A model generated the notes under the pieces. It was not told the origin of the DNA. It made no database searches and worked only from the letters and a program-made list of their open reading frames with translations. From a virus, in the IMG/VR virus record IMGVR_UViG_3300021425_000069, positions 1 through 41,328 of that record: a DNA stretch of 41,328 bases; one strand, given 5' to 3'. Both the position numbers and the translations under genes were made by a program. How positions within the stretch are numbered: position 1 is the first letter of the stretch; the number at the start of each line of letters is the position of its first letter. Shown here in pieces: positions 1 through 4,624 of this stretch.

Positions 1-77
1 TCAAACTCTTCACTGATACAAACTCTTATGATGATGGATTTGCTGATGGATACATTCTCGGAGAATATGATGACTGA
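1..77 (+). CDS. 3' end of an unidentified small gene (partial)
   Basis: In the frame starting at base 3 there are 24 uninterrupted codons ending at TGA 75-77. The C-terminus is acidic and Gly/Tyr-rich (SYDDGFADGYILGEYDD). The start lies outside the window. The stop overlaps the likely start of the next gene (ATG at 70), the same tight packing seen in the following genes, which favours a real coding end over the alternative frame that opens at base 28. Function unknown. Confidence 0.55.
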   Translation, partial: KLFTDTNSYDDGFADGYILGEYDD

Positions 78-255
78 TACTCAACACCAACTCAGTGTTA
101 AGATTGCTGAAACTCTTGAAAAGTTGCAAGATCTAAATCCTGATCTTTATGGATTTCGCTATAGTCAACTGTATGCACCTTATGGCAATCTTGAGAACTG
201 GACAGTAGAAACACTGCACAAGATTGAACAAGATTTAATCGACAACGCAAAGTAA
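70..255 (+). CDS. small hypothetical protein, 61 aa
   Basis: A 61-residue soluble, probably helical protein (MTDTQHQLSVKIAETLEK...) rich in Leu, Glu and Gln. The frame is open from base 28, but I chose ATG 70: GGAG at 60-63 sits 6 bases upstream, and this start overlaps the upstream gene's TGA (75-77) in the way other genes here overlap. ATG 67 is an alternative. No membrane segment or motif is visible, and I do not recognise the family. It is first in a run of four tiny genes ending at the terminator near 829, so probably part of an early-type operon. Confidence 0.6.
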   Translation: MTDTQHQLSVKIAETLEKLQDLNPDLYGFRYSQLYAPYGNLENWTVETLHKIEQDLIDNAK

Positions 256-264
256 CAACCACAA

Positions 265-414
265 ATGACAAAAACATTCAAAAAGTTCATCTGGAAAGAC
301 TCTAACTCTGACCAAATCAAAACTATCCTAGCAAGGTCAGAATATCAAGCAAGGAAACAAAACTTCGGTAATCTTGCTGGGTATCGTTACTCTCACTCTC
401 TTCCTCTTAACTGA
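265..414 (+). CDS. small basic hypothetical protein, 49 aa
   Basis: ATG 265 to TGA 412-414 encodes 49 residues (MTKTFKKFIWKDSN...), strongly basic with a hydrophilic C-terminus. No Shine-Dalgarno sequence is visible: the leader reads AACCACAAATG, as it does before the gene at 2008. The stop overlaps the next start in a TGATG arrangement, indicating translational coupling. The aromatic/basic N-terminus recalls the FKxF pattern of two late proteins in this window, but that may be chance. Function unknown. Confidence 0.6.
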   Translation: MTKTFKKFIWKDSNSDQIKTILARSEYQARKQNFGNLAGYRYSHSLPLN

Positions 415-545
415 TGTTTACGATTCGCTATTTCACTCCTTATCAACAAGTCTGGAGAACTCAATCATTCTCTACACTTGAAGAAGCAAATCGTATGGTT
501 GACTTCTATCGCTCTTGTGGATCTCCTGCTGAACTGATTAAATGA
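414..545 (+). CDS. small hypothetical protein, 43 aa
   Basis: ATG 414 overlaps the previous stop (TGATG) and the frame ends at TGA 543-545, giving 43 residues (MFTIRYFTPYQQVWRTQSF...). The pattern of a beta-like aromatic N-terminus followed by a helix (TLEEANRMVDFYRSCG) resembles the very small modulators common in T4-like phage early regions. Its stop overlaps the next gene's ATG at 542. No known motif. Assignment as a gene rests on the perfect end-to-start overlaps on both sides. Confidence 0.6.
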   Translation: MFTIRYFTPYQQVWRTQSFSTLEEANRMVDFYRSCGSPAELIK

Positions 546-730
546 ACAACGAACAAAAGGATACAATGATTGCCAACATTCTTCAACAAGTGCAATCTCA
601 AATCTGTTATCTTGTTGAGCAAGATCTAATTGAAGAGTCAATGGCATTGTATAAGGAATGGGAAGAACATTTTGATAATGATATAACTGAAGTAGAGATT
701 ATTACTATCAATGACTTGACGATGATTTGA
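542..730 (+). CDS. small acidic hypothetical protein, 62 aa
   Basis: A 62-residue acidic, predicted helical protein (MNNEQKDTMIANILQQVQ...) with an E/D-rich C-terminus (HFDNDITEVEIITIND). The ATG at 542 overlaps the TGA of the 414 gene (ATGA), so it is probably translated by coupling. It is the last gene before the terminator at 829-856. Function unknown; an interaction or regulatory peptide is possible but not shown by the sequence. Confidence 0.65.
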   Translation: MNNEQKDTMIANILQQVQSQICYLVEQDLIEESMALYKEWEEHFDNDITEVEIITINDLTMI

Positions 731-828
731 TACAGATAGAGAGGAAGGAGTTTGCCTCTATTAAGTAAAGAAAGTGACTCTGTAAAGTGTAGATAATTGA
801 TCTAAAAGTTAGGTGGTTGGATGTATAG

Positions 829-856
829 GAGAGGGAGTGGTTACCCTCTCTTTTTT
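829..856 (+). terminator. intrinsic (rho-independent) terminator
   Basis: A 7-bp perfect stem, GAGAGGG (829-835) with CCCTCTC (844-850), encloses an 8-base loop and is followed directly by six T's (851-856). It ends the small-gene run that starts before base 1. Confidence 0.85.
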
Positions 857-1162
857 ATTGTTTTTATATCAAAATAAGGTAAAAAAGTATTAAAAAAAGT
901 TAAAAAAGCCTTTTTTTAATTAAGCCGAATGTTTTTAATTGCTGATAATAATTATTAACAAACTGTGATAATGATAAGGATTCGTATCACTTAAGACCTG
1001 ATACTTATGAGTTTTTAATGTCTTTCTAGGTCGATTAAGCCCTATTAAATCCTTCTAGACCTTGTTATCTTTGCCTGCAAGCTATCACACATCCGCACAA
1101 ATGTCAAGCACCCCTCGATTTTAGAATCCACACATATACCTCTAAAAAACATAAGCACTCTT
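857..1162. other. non-coding spacer between two transcription units
   Basis: About 380 bases separate the terminator from the next gene at 1238. I see no credible ORF or tRNA. The left half is A/T-homopolymer-rich. A small hairpin, GTATCA (984-989) with TGATAC (999-1004), and an alternative pairing beside it could form. The promoter elements occupy the right end (1163-1210). It is probably a regulatory or transcription-initiation region between early-type operons. Confidence 0.5.
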
Positions 1163-1170
1163 CATAAATA
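1163..1170 (+). promoter_or_regulatory. late-promoter-like box CATAAATA
   Basis: CATAAATA matches the T4/cyanophage late promoter core (gp55-dependent sigma) at seven of eight positions of TATAAATA. It lies 12 bases upstream of a canonical sigma70 -35 box, so the downstream small-gene block could be read both early and late. A single short match in AT-rich DNA can occur by chance. Confidence 0.4.
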
Positions 1171-1181
1171 TCTCACACACC

Positions 1182-1210
1182 TTGACACAAACCTCAAAGC
1201 ATCTTATAGT
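1182..1210 (+). promoter_or_regulatory. sigma70-type early promoter
   Basis: A perfect -35 box TTGACA (1182-1187), a 17-bp spacer and a near-consensus -10 box TATAGT (1205-1210). Transcription would start near 1217, giving a leader of about 20 bases with AGGAG (1226-1230) before ATG 1238. This is the expected form for a phage early promoter read by host RNA polymerase. Confidence 0.85.
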
Positions 1211-1237
1211 AGTCCTATACATCACAGGAGCACACTT

Positions 1238-1411
1238 ATGTCAGTTGCATATCGCCAGGCACAGAGAGTTAAGTATCGTGTAACTCTAGAACTAGAAGTG
1301 TTTGATGATATGAATCCACACCAGATTCAGTGGGACAGAGTATTAGACCTCGAACCTGCTGAGAAGTGTGAGGCATATGTAGAGGACCTAAGTACACCTG
1401 ACCGCTGGTAA
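1238..1411 (+). CDS. small hypothetical protein, 57 aa
   Basis: ATG 1238 is preceded by AGGAG with a 7-base spacer and by the consensus promoter at 1182-1210, so this is the first gene of a strong early-type transcript. It encodes 57 residues: a basic N-terminus (MSVAYRQAQRVKYRVTLELE) followed by an acidic C-terminal part ending in PDRW. A beta-strand then helix pattern is likely. I do not recognise the family. Being promoter-proximal on a host-type promoter suggests an early host-directed role, which is inference from position only. Confidence 0.7.
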   Translation: MSVAYRQAQRVKYRVTLELEVFDDMNPHQIQWDRVLDLEPAEKCEAYVEDLSTPDRW

Positions 1412-1443
1412 TTTGTGCCATTTTATACCAAATAAGGCAGTTT

Positions 1444-1494
1444 AGTTTTGATAGCATAATACGCTAAATATCCAGGAGTTATGCTATCAAAACT
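1444..1494. repeat. perfect 16-bp inverted repeat enclosing the ribosome binding site
   Basis: The arms AGTTTTGATAGCATAA (1444-1459) and its exact reverse complement (1479-1494) flank a 19-base loop (1460-1478). The loop ends in AGGAG (1474-1478). The ATG of the next gene (1495) directly follows the right arm, and its A can extend the stem to 17 bp by pairing with T1443. A six-codon mini-ORF lies within the right arm. No T-tract follows, so it is not a typical terminator. It could be a translational control hairpin, an RNase site or a protein operator. Confidence 0.8.
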
Positions 1495-1498
1495 ATGA
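1481..1498 (+). CDS. possible 5-residue leader peptide (MLSKL)
   Basis: ATG CTA TCA AAA CTA TGA runs inside the right arm of the inverted repeat, and its TGA overlaps the ATG of the next gene (ATGA at 1495-1498). AGGAG is only 2 bases upstream of this ATG but 16 bases upstream of ATG 1495. Ribosomes may therefore load poorly at the mini-ORF and reinitiate. Speculative: it may simply be a by-product of the palindrome. Confidence 0.25.
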   Translation: MLSKL

Positions 1499-1674
1499 GA
1501 CCGCTAAAGTATAGAAATCTAGGGCCTGGCAGTATGATCAGAGTGCCACAACTAGTCATCAGTATTCTACCACAACTGCAAGACGTTATGCAACAGTTAG
1601 AGGAGAATGATCGCGATAGTGTGGAGGCAATAGTTACAGTCCTTGATAACATTCTAGAGACTGTGAGTAACTGA
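1495..1674 (+). CDS. small hypothetical protein, 59 aa, behind a hairpin
   Basis: ATG 1495 to TGA 1672-1674 encodes 59 residues (MRPLKYRNLGPGSMIRVPQL...). A hydrophobic helix (QLVISILPQLQDVMQQLEE) is followed by an acidic helix (SVEAIVTVLDNILETVSN), giving an amphipathic helical protein. The start directly abuts the 16-bp inverted repeat, so expression is probably controlled at translation. ATG 1534 is a possible alternative that escapes the hairpin. A copy of the repeated intergenic element follows 2 bases after the stop. No family recognised. Confidence 0.6.
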   Translation: MRPLKYRNLGPGSMIRVPQLVISILPQLQDVMQQLEENDRDSVEAIVTVLDNILETVSN

Positions 1675-1676
1675 TA

Positions 1677-1723
1677 CTGGGCCCCTGAAAGTGTCTCAGT
1701 AGTATAAGCACCGCACTCAAAGA
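1677..1723. repeat. intergenic direct repeat, copy A
   Basis: This begins CTGGGCCC 2 bases after a stop codon and continues with (T/C)(C/G)AAAGTGTC, AGTAGTATAAG, CAC...CGC and TCA/CAAAGA blocks shared with copy B at 1937-1988. The two copies bracket the gene at 1727-1930. The GGGCCC palindrome and the AGTATAAG block (-10-like) suggest a regulatory element such as a promoter or processing site. No good -35 box is present. Confidence 0.75.
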
Positions 1724-1726
1724 TTG

Positions 1727-1930
1727 ATGAGTTCCGCACTGCAACTGATCGAACTGATTGATCAACTTGAAGAGGCAGGATTGCGTCCTAAAGTAACAGT
1801 CCTGCCTTCTGCAGTTGGTTATACTCGCAAGTCAGCTTTAGGCGTGAAGATGAGAGCATCGCGTCGTCGTGCAGGTAAAGCACAGATGCAGGATTGCAAC
1901 AAGTTCTATCACTCTTCTGGACACAACTGA
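1727..1930 (+). CDS. small basic hypothetical protein, 67 aa
   Basis: I chose ATG 1727; an in-frame TTG at 1724 precedes it. The 67 residues have an acidic helical N-terminus (ALQLIELIDQLEEAGL) and then a strongly basic segment (KMRASRRRAGKAQ) ending in Cys/His (DCNKFYHSSGHN). That is compatible with nucleic acid binding, but no classical fold is evident. There is no clear Shine-Dalgarno sequence. The gene is bracketed by two copies of the same intergenic element, as if it were a cassette. Function unknown. Confidence 0.6.
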   Translation: MSSALQLIELIDQLEEAGLRPKVTVLPSAVGYTRKSALGVKMRASRRRAGKAQMQDCNKFYHSSGHN

Positions 1931-1936
1931 TAATAA

Positions 1937-1988
1937 CTGGGCCCTTCAAAGTGTCCTAGTAGTATAAGGAGCACACCGCTCACAAAGA
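1937..1988. repeat. intergenic direct repeat, copy B
   Basis: This second copy of the element at 1677-1723 starts with CTGGGCCC 6 bases after the stop at 1928-1930. It shares AAAGTGTC, AGTAGTATAAG, GCACACCGC and CACAAAGA blocks with a few small insertions. It contains AGGAG (1967-1971), but that is too far from ATG 2008 to serve as its ribosome binding site. Confidence 0.75.
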
Positions 1989-2007
1989 CTTCTCAAACTA
2001 ACCACAA

Positions 2008-2172
2008 ATGACTAACACTTTCCGAGTTGTAATTCCTACCGCTGATGGTATACAAGTCGCTGGAGAGTTTCCTACTCGCTTGTTTGCAAGTATGTTCCAG
2101 CAAGTTATTCTCACTGATCGCGGCCTTAAGTGTATGATTGAAGAGTTCATTAATGGTCGCTGGATGGACTAA
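2008..2172 (+). CDS. small hypothetical protein, 54 aa
   Basis: ATG 2008 in the leader AACCACAAATG, the same Shine-Dalgarno-less leader as the gene at 265, runs to TAA 2170-2172. The 54-residue protein (MTNTFRVVIPTADGIQVAGE...) looks like beta strands, then a helix (FASMFQQVIL), then GRWMD. Its layout (T-rich strand, V-x-GEFP or VEFP, helix) resembles the gene at 2522, so the two may be distant paralogues. Function unknown. Confidence 0.6.
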   Translation: MTNTFRVVIPTADGIQVAGEFPTRLFASMFQQVILTDRGLKCMIEEFINGRWMD

Positions 2173-2217
2173 ATCCTTCCATTCTCACTTACACTTTTCA
2201 CCTTAACTTTTCCTGAA

Positions 2218-2481
2218 ATGACCATCACTTACCAAGCAAATCTGACCGACACTCAGTATAACGGTTGGACGAATTATGAGACCTGGAATGTAAGTCTCTG
2301 GATTCAGAATGACGAAGGTTATTATGACATTGCTCTGCAGTGTGATGATTATCAGGACTTCGTAGATGCACTGGAAGCAGTTAGTCTTCATGAAGGATCT
2401 ACTCCTGATGGTGTTAAGTGGAGTTCGGAAAAGATTAACACTTTGGAACTCGACGAAATGATTCAAGAACTCAAGGACTGA
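2218..2481 (+). CDS. conserved phage protein with NYETWNV motif, 87 aa
   Basis: This 87-residue protein carries YNGWTNYETWNVSLWIQNDE near its N-terminus. I recall this motif (GWTNYETWNVxLWxxNDE) from a family of small uncharacterised proteins in many T4-like phages of cyanobacteria and other aquatic bacteria. The rest is acidic and helical, ending EMIQELKD. It is the largest and best conserved protein of the left block. The leader (TTTTCCTGAAATG) lacks a clear Shine-Dalgarno sequence. No catalytic residues are evident. Confidence 0.8.
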   Translation: MTITYQANLTDTQYNGWTNYETWNVSLWIQNDEGYYDIALQCDDYQDFVDALEAVSLHEGSTPDGVKWSSEKINTLELDEMIQELKD

Positions 2482-2521
2482 GTTAGTTACACTTAAGACG
2501 CACACACTTACTAACACTCAA

Positions 2522-2683
2522 ATGACTCAATCTCGCACCGTCACTTTCACCAACGTTCAGGACAAAGTAGAGCGTACTGTAGAGTTTCCTAGTTATCAGT
2601 CTGCCTATCAATTTGTCACCAGTTTGCATATCGCTGGTGTGGATGCAGTGATTAACCTTCTTCCTGAAGATATCGCTGCCTGA
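2522..2683 (+). CDS. small hypothetical protein, 53 aa
   Basis: ATG 2522 to TGA 2681-2683 encodes 53 residues (MTQSRTVTFTNVQDKVERTV...). A beta hairpin followed by a helix (SYQSAYQFVTSLHIAGVDAV) and an acidic tail is likely. The V-x-F-P/EFP-S layout is similar to the gene at 2008. The leader is A/C-rich (CACTTACTAACACTCAAATG) with no Shine-Dalgarno sequence. It lies 40 bases after the NYETWNV gene. Function unknown. Confidence 0.6.
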   Translation: MTQSRTVTFTNVQDKVERTVEFPSYQSAYQFVTSLHIAGVDAVINLLPEDIAA

Positions 2684-2751
2684 TATACCTTACTCCTGTC
2701 GTATGAGTATAAACTAGGCACTCACAGTTCACTACACTTTTCTTCTTTATT

Positions 2752-2892
2752 ATGTCCAAGCAAGTTCTCATCTCTCTGCTGGCTCAAGGTAATACTGGTG
2801 CTGAAATCCTTCAGATCCTTGATACTCTGACCGCTGACAATCAGGAGGCAATTGCTTATGCTCAACCGACTGCAGATGTGATCGAGTTCTGA
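2752..2892 (+). CDS. conserved small cyanophage-type protein, 46 aa
   Basis: This encodes 46 residues (MSKQVLISLLAQGNTGAEIL...). The LLAQGNTGxEILxILDT pattern is one I recall from small conserved proteins of T4-like cyanophages. It reads as two helices separated by GNTG, like a short helix-turn-helix-type unit, with an acidic C-terminus. The leader is pyrimidine-rich (CTTCTTTATTATG) without a Shine-Dalgarno sequence. It is the last gene before the hairpin-rich spacer at 2893-3090. Function unknown. Confidence 0.7.
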   Translation: MSKQVLISLLAQGNTGAEILQILDTLTADNQEAIAYAQPTADVIEF

Positions 2893-2901
2893 TACTAACT
2901 G

Positions 2902-2931
2902 TGCGTGCCTTGCTTGACTGTGAGGCACGCA
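2902..2931. repeat. 9-bp stem-loop after the small-gene block
   Basis: TGCGTGCCT (2902-2910) pairs perfectly with AGGCACGCA (2923-2931) around a 12-base loop, 9 bases after a stop codon. The downstream sequence has no long T-run, so it is a weak or factor-dependent terminator at best, or an mRNA 3' stabilising structure. Confidence 0.65.
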
Positions 2932-2958
2932 TATGTTAGACTTTATGCGTATTCTTAT

Positions 2959-2978
2959 TCGGCAGTGTTTTATGCCGA
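2959..2978. repeat. 6-bp stem-loop
   Basis: TCGGCA (2959-2964) pairs with TGCCGA (2973-2978) around an 8-base loop. It is the second of four consecutive structured elements in the 2893-3090 spacer. Confidence 0.45.
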
Positions 2979-2988
2979 TTGTTTATAG

Positions 2989-3000
2989 CGCCGCGCGGCG
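2989..3000. repeat. 12-bp all-GC palindrome
   Basis: CGCCGCGCGGCG is a perfect palindrome of twelve G/C bases within otherwise AT-rich phage DNA. As RNA it could not form a hairpin without losing central pairs, so a protein-binding or restriction/methylation-type target is as likely as a structure. Confidence 0.6.
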
Positions 3001-3040
3001 TTGCGTATATAAAAATCGATAACTACCTTAACCTACAGTG

Positions 3041-3060
3041 TATGTCTTTTTCGAGACATA
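3041..3060 (+). terminator. stem-loop with TTTTCG loop, possible weak terminator or processing hairpin
   Basis: TATGTCT (3041-3047) pairs with AGACATA (3054-3060) around TTTTCG, similar to the UUCG-type stable loops seen in T4 transcripts. There is no T-tract after it, so termination is doubtful. It stands 30 bases upstream of the next gene. Confidence 0.4.
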
Positions 3061-3069
3061 TATCAGTTT

Positions 3070-3089
3070 CATAAAAAAATTTCCGGAAG
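3070..3089 (+). promoter_or_regulatory. leader element, copy 1 (CATAAAAAAATTTCCGGAAG)
   Basis: This nearly exact twin of 3259-3277 combines CATAAAAA, one mismatch from the CATAAATA late box, with a Shine-Dalgarno-like CCGGAAG. Here it sits directly before ATG 3091. It may be a duplicated ribosome-binding leader or a late-promoter variant. Confidence 0.5.
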
Positions 3090-3090
3090 T

Positions 3091-3252
3091 ATGACAACAC
3101 TCAAAAACTGCCGCCATAGAAAACCTTATTGGAATTTTTGGCGAGTGATACTTGCAGGATGGATAATCAGATATCCAAAGAAAATGAGTAGAGCGATACT
3201 AGTTCCTCTTGGGTTTTTGATTGTACTGATATATAATGCAAGTGCAAATTAA
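3091..3252 (+). CDS. small basic membrane protein, 53 aa
   Basis: ATG 3091 follows CCGGAAGT. The 53-residue protein begins with a basic cytosolic-type segment (MTTLKNCRHRKPYW). It has two hydrophobic stretches, roughly residues 16-28 (FWRVILAGWIIRY) and 35-50 (AILVPLGFLIVLIYNA), split by the basic PKKMSR. It is therefore probably an inner-membrane protein with one long or two short helices. A holin-like or membrane-modifying role is possible, but its size and topology alone cannot show this. Its leader is duplicated before the next gene. Confidence 0.65.
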   Translation: MTTLKNCRHRKPYWNFWRVILAGWIIRYPKKMSRAILVPLGFLIVLIYNASAN

Positions 3253-3258
3253 GATTTG

Positions 3259-3277
3259 CATAAAAAAATTCCGGAGA
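3259..3277 (+). promoter_or_regulatory. leader element, copy 2 (CATAAAAAAATTCCGGAGA)
   Basis: This second copy of the 3070-3089 element, with one base fewer, carries GGAG (3273-3276) 11 bases before ATG 3288. See copy 1. Confidence 0.5.
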
Positions 3278-3287
3278 TATTTTTCAT

Positions 3288-3479
3288 ATGGATAAGGTTT
3301 ATCACATCTATGCAAAGGATAGATGTTTACTTCATTCAATAAAAGAAGAAGATTTTCAAGCAACTTGGAATACACTCAATAATATGGTTGGTTTAATGAA
3401 GACTGATTATAGTATTGAAGATTTGTCTTATGAGGAATTATATGTGAGTAAGGAAACGATTTTAAATTCATCACATTAA
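3288..3479 (+). CDS. conserved small cyanophage protein, 63 aa
   Basis: This encodes 63 residues (MDKVYHIYAKDRCLLHSIKE...). It contains WNTLNNMVGLMKTDYSIEDL and ends LNSSH, a pattern I recall from conserved hypothetical proteins of T4-like cyanophages. A compact alpha/beta fold is likely. The start is supported by GGAG in the duplicated leader element, though the 11-base spacing is long. Its stop codon overlaps the -35 box of the promoter for the glycosyltransferase. Function unknown. Confidence 0.75.
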   Translation: MDKVYHIYAKDRCLLHSIKEEDFQATWNTLNNMVGLMKTDYSIEDLSYEELYVSKETILNSSH

Positions 3480-3508
3480 TTGACAATGCATATATAGACT
3501 GTTAAAAT
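3480..3508 (+). promoter_or_regulatory. sigma70-type promoter for the glycosyltransferase
   Basis: A perfect TTGACA (3480-3485), a 17-bp spacer and TAAAAT (3503-3508, five of six consensus bases). The gene at 3533 starts 24 bases after the -10 box. Confidence 0.75.
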
Positions 3509-3532
3509 TTGAACTGAAGGTTTATTTTTCTT

Positions 3533-4303
3533 ATGGCAAAAGGATTTACTGTAAAAGCAAAAGCACCAATTAAATCTGAAGGAACTGAATGGGACTATGA
3601 AGCAATCAAGGAAAGGATGAGAGGCAAGTCAATTGTTTTTTGTCTTCCTGGTCGTGGATGTTCTTTTACTTTTCTAAAAGCATTTGTACAACTTTGTTTT
3701 GATCTTGTACAAAATGGCATGAGTATTCAGATTAGTCAAGACTATTCATCAATGGTTAACTTTGCAAGATGTAAGTGTCTTGGCGCAAATGTACTTCGCG
3801 GACCAAAACAAATTCCTTGGGATGGCAAATTAAATTATGACTATCAATTATGGATTGATAGTGACATTGTTTTTGATTCGAGTAAGTTTTGGCAACTTTG
3901 TGATCTTGCTCTAAATGAAGAAGGTGAAGAAAAGGAAATTGTTGCTGGTTGGTATTGTACCGAAGATGGTCGTACTACATCGGTTGCACATTGGTTGGAA
4001 GAGGAAGAATTCCGTCAGAATGGTGGAGTTATGAACCACGAAACTGTAGAATCGATCAGCAAGCGGCGTAAGCCTTTCACTGTGGATTATACAGGTTTTG
4101 GATGGGTGCTCATTCAAAAGGGTGTCTTTGAGAATCTTGAATATCCTTGGTTTGCTCCAAAGATGCAAGTCTTTGAGTCTGGTGCAGTACAAGATATGTG
4201 TGGAGAGGATGTCTCATTCTGTCTTGATGCAAAAGAAGAAGGGTTTGAAATCTGGTGTGATCCGCGAATTCGTGTGGGACATGAAAAAACTCGCGTAATC
4301 TAA
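3533..4303 (+). CDS. GT-A-type glycosyltransferase, 256 aa
   Basis: The protein looks like a nucleotide-sugar-dependent glycosyltransferase of the GT-A (family 2-like) type found in many T4-like cyanophages. Visible features are an N-terminal Rossmann-like strand (SIVFCLPGRG, about residue 33), a DxD metal/sugar-nucleotide motif D109-S110-D111 within LWIDSDIVFD, the late GEDVSFCLDA motif near residue 224 (typical catalytic/acceptor ED motif), and a closing VGHEK histidine. There is no signal peptide or membrane helix, so it is cytosolic. The substrate is unknown: phage DNA, virion protein or host surface sugar are all possible. It has its own sigma70-type promoter (3480-3508), and its stop overlaps the next gene (TAATG). 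Confidence 0.8.
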   Translation: MAKGFTVKAKAPIKSEGTEWDYEAIKERMRGKSIVFCLPGRGCSFTFLKAFVQLCFDLVQNGMSIQISQDYSSMVNFARCKCLGANVLRGPKQIPWDGKLNYDYQLWIDSDIVFDSSKFWQLCDLALNEEGEEKEIVAGWYCTEDGRTTSVAHWLEEEEFRQNGGVMNHETVESISKRRKPFTVDYTGFGWVLIQKGVFENLEYPWFAPKMQVFESGAVQDMCGEDVSFCLDAKEEGFEIWCDPRIRVGHEKTRVI

Positions 4304-4461
4304 TGAACTATAACGTACTTTATAAAGGACGTAAAATTTATTCAAACCTCAGTGTAGAAGATTGCACTGAGGTTCTTCAAGATCTCGCAGAAAAATTCTA
4401 TTCTGGAGATGATATTGATCCTAATTTAATTGAACTGGAGGAAATTTATGGCACTGAATAA
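4303..4461 (+). CDS. small acidic hypothetical protein, 52 aa
   Basis: ATG 4303 overlaps the glycosyltransferase stop (TAATG). The frame runs 52 residues (MNYNVLYKGRKIYSNLSVED...) to TAA 4459-4461. It has a beta-like start (YKGRKIYSNLS) and an acidic helix (EDCTEVLQDLAEKFYSG), a common layout of small phage proteins. It overlaps the next gene by 14 bases in another frame, and its own 3' codons carry that gene's ribosome binding site (GGAGG at 4437-4441). Function unknown. Confidence 0.7.
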   Translation: MNYNVLYKGRKIYSNLSVEDCTEVLQDLAEKFYSGDDIDPNLIELEEIYGTE

Positions 4462-4582
4462 AACTATTTTTGAACCTAGTGCTCCTAAAAAAACACGTCA
4501 AGGCCGTTCTGCTCGTACACTACTGAGCGCAACCTCTCGTAATGGTAAAAAGAAAAAGTATCGTGGTCAAGGTAAAGGTTAA
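4448..4582 (+). CDS. conserved basic cyanophage protein, 44 aa
   Basis: This very basic 44-residue protein begins MALNKTIFEPSAPKKTRQG and ends KKKKYRGQGKG. I recognise this as a small, highly conserved protein of T4-like cyanophages. The charge and Gly/Arg/Lys tail suggest nucleic acid or ribosome-type binding, but no function is known to me. The start is supported by GGAGG (4437-4441) 6 bases upstream. The gene is closed by the strong terminator at 4592-4624. Confidence 0.8.
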   Translation: MALNKTIFEPSAPKKTRQGRSARTLLSATSRNGKKKKYRGQGKG

Positions 4583-4591
4583 ATAATTTTT

Positions 4592-4624
4592 AGAGTGCTT
4601 AAATAAGTTAAGCACTCTTTTTTT
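4592..4624 (+). terminator. strong intrinsic terminator ending at the next start codon
   Basis: A perfect 11-bp stem, AGAGTGCTTAA (4592-4602) with TTAAGCACTCT (4608-4618), has a 5-base loop and a T-tract (4618-4624). The ATG of the next gene is at 4625, directly after the last T, so a transcript stopped here would exclude that gene. Confidence 0.9.

Noticed and set aside
28-69. Longer start of the second gene (MMMDLLMDTFSEN...)
   Set aside because: This segment overlaps the more plausible end of the upstream gene in another frame, and the Shine-Dalgarno site GGAG fits the start at 70.
857-1237. tRNA or structured RNA in the longest left-side gap
   Set aside because: No cloverleaf, CCA end or GTTCRANNC-like T-loop was found. 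Only weak short hairpins are present.
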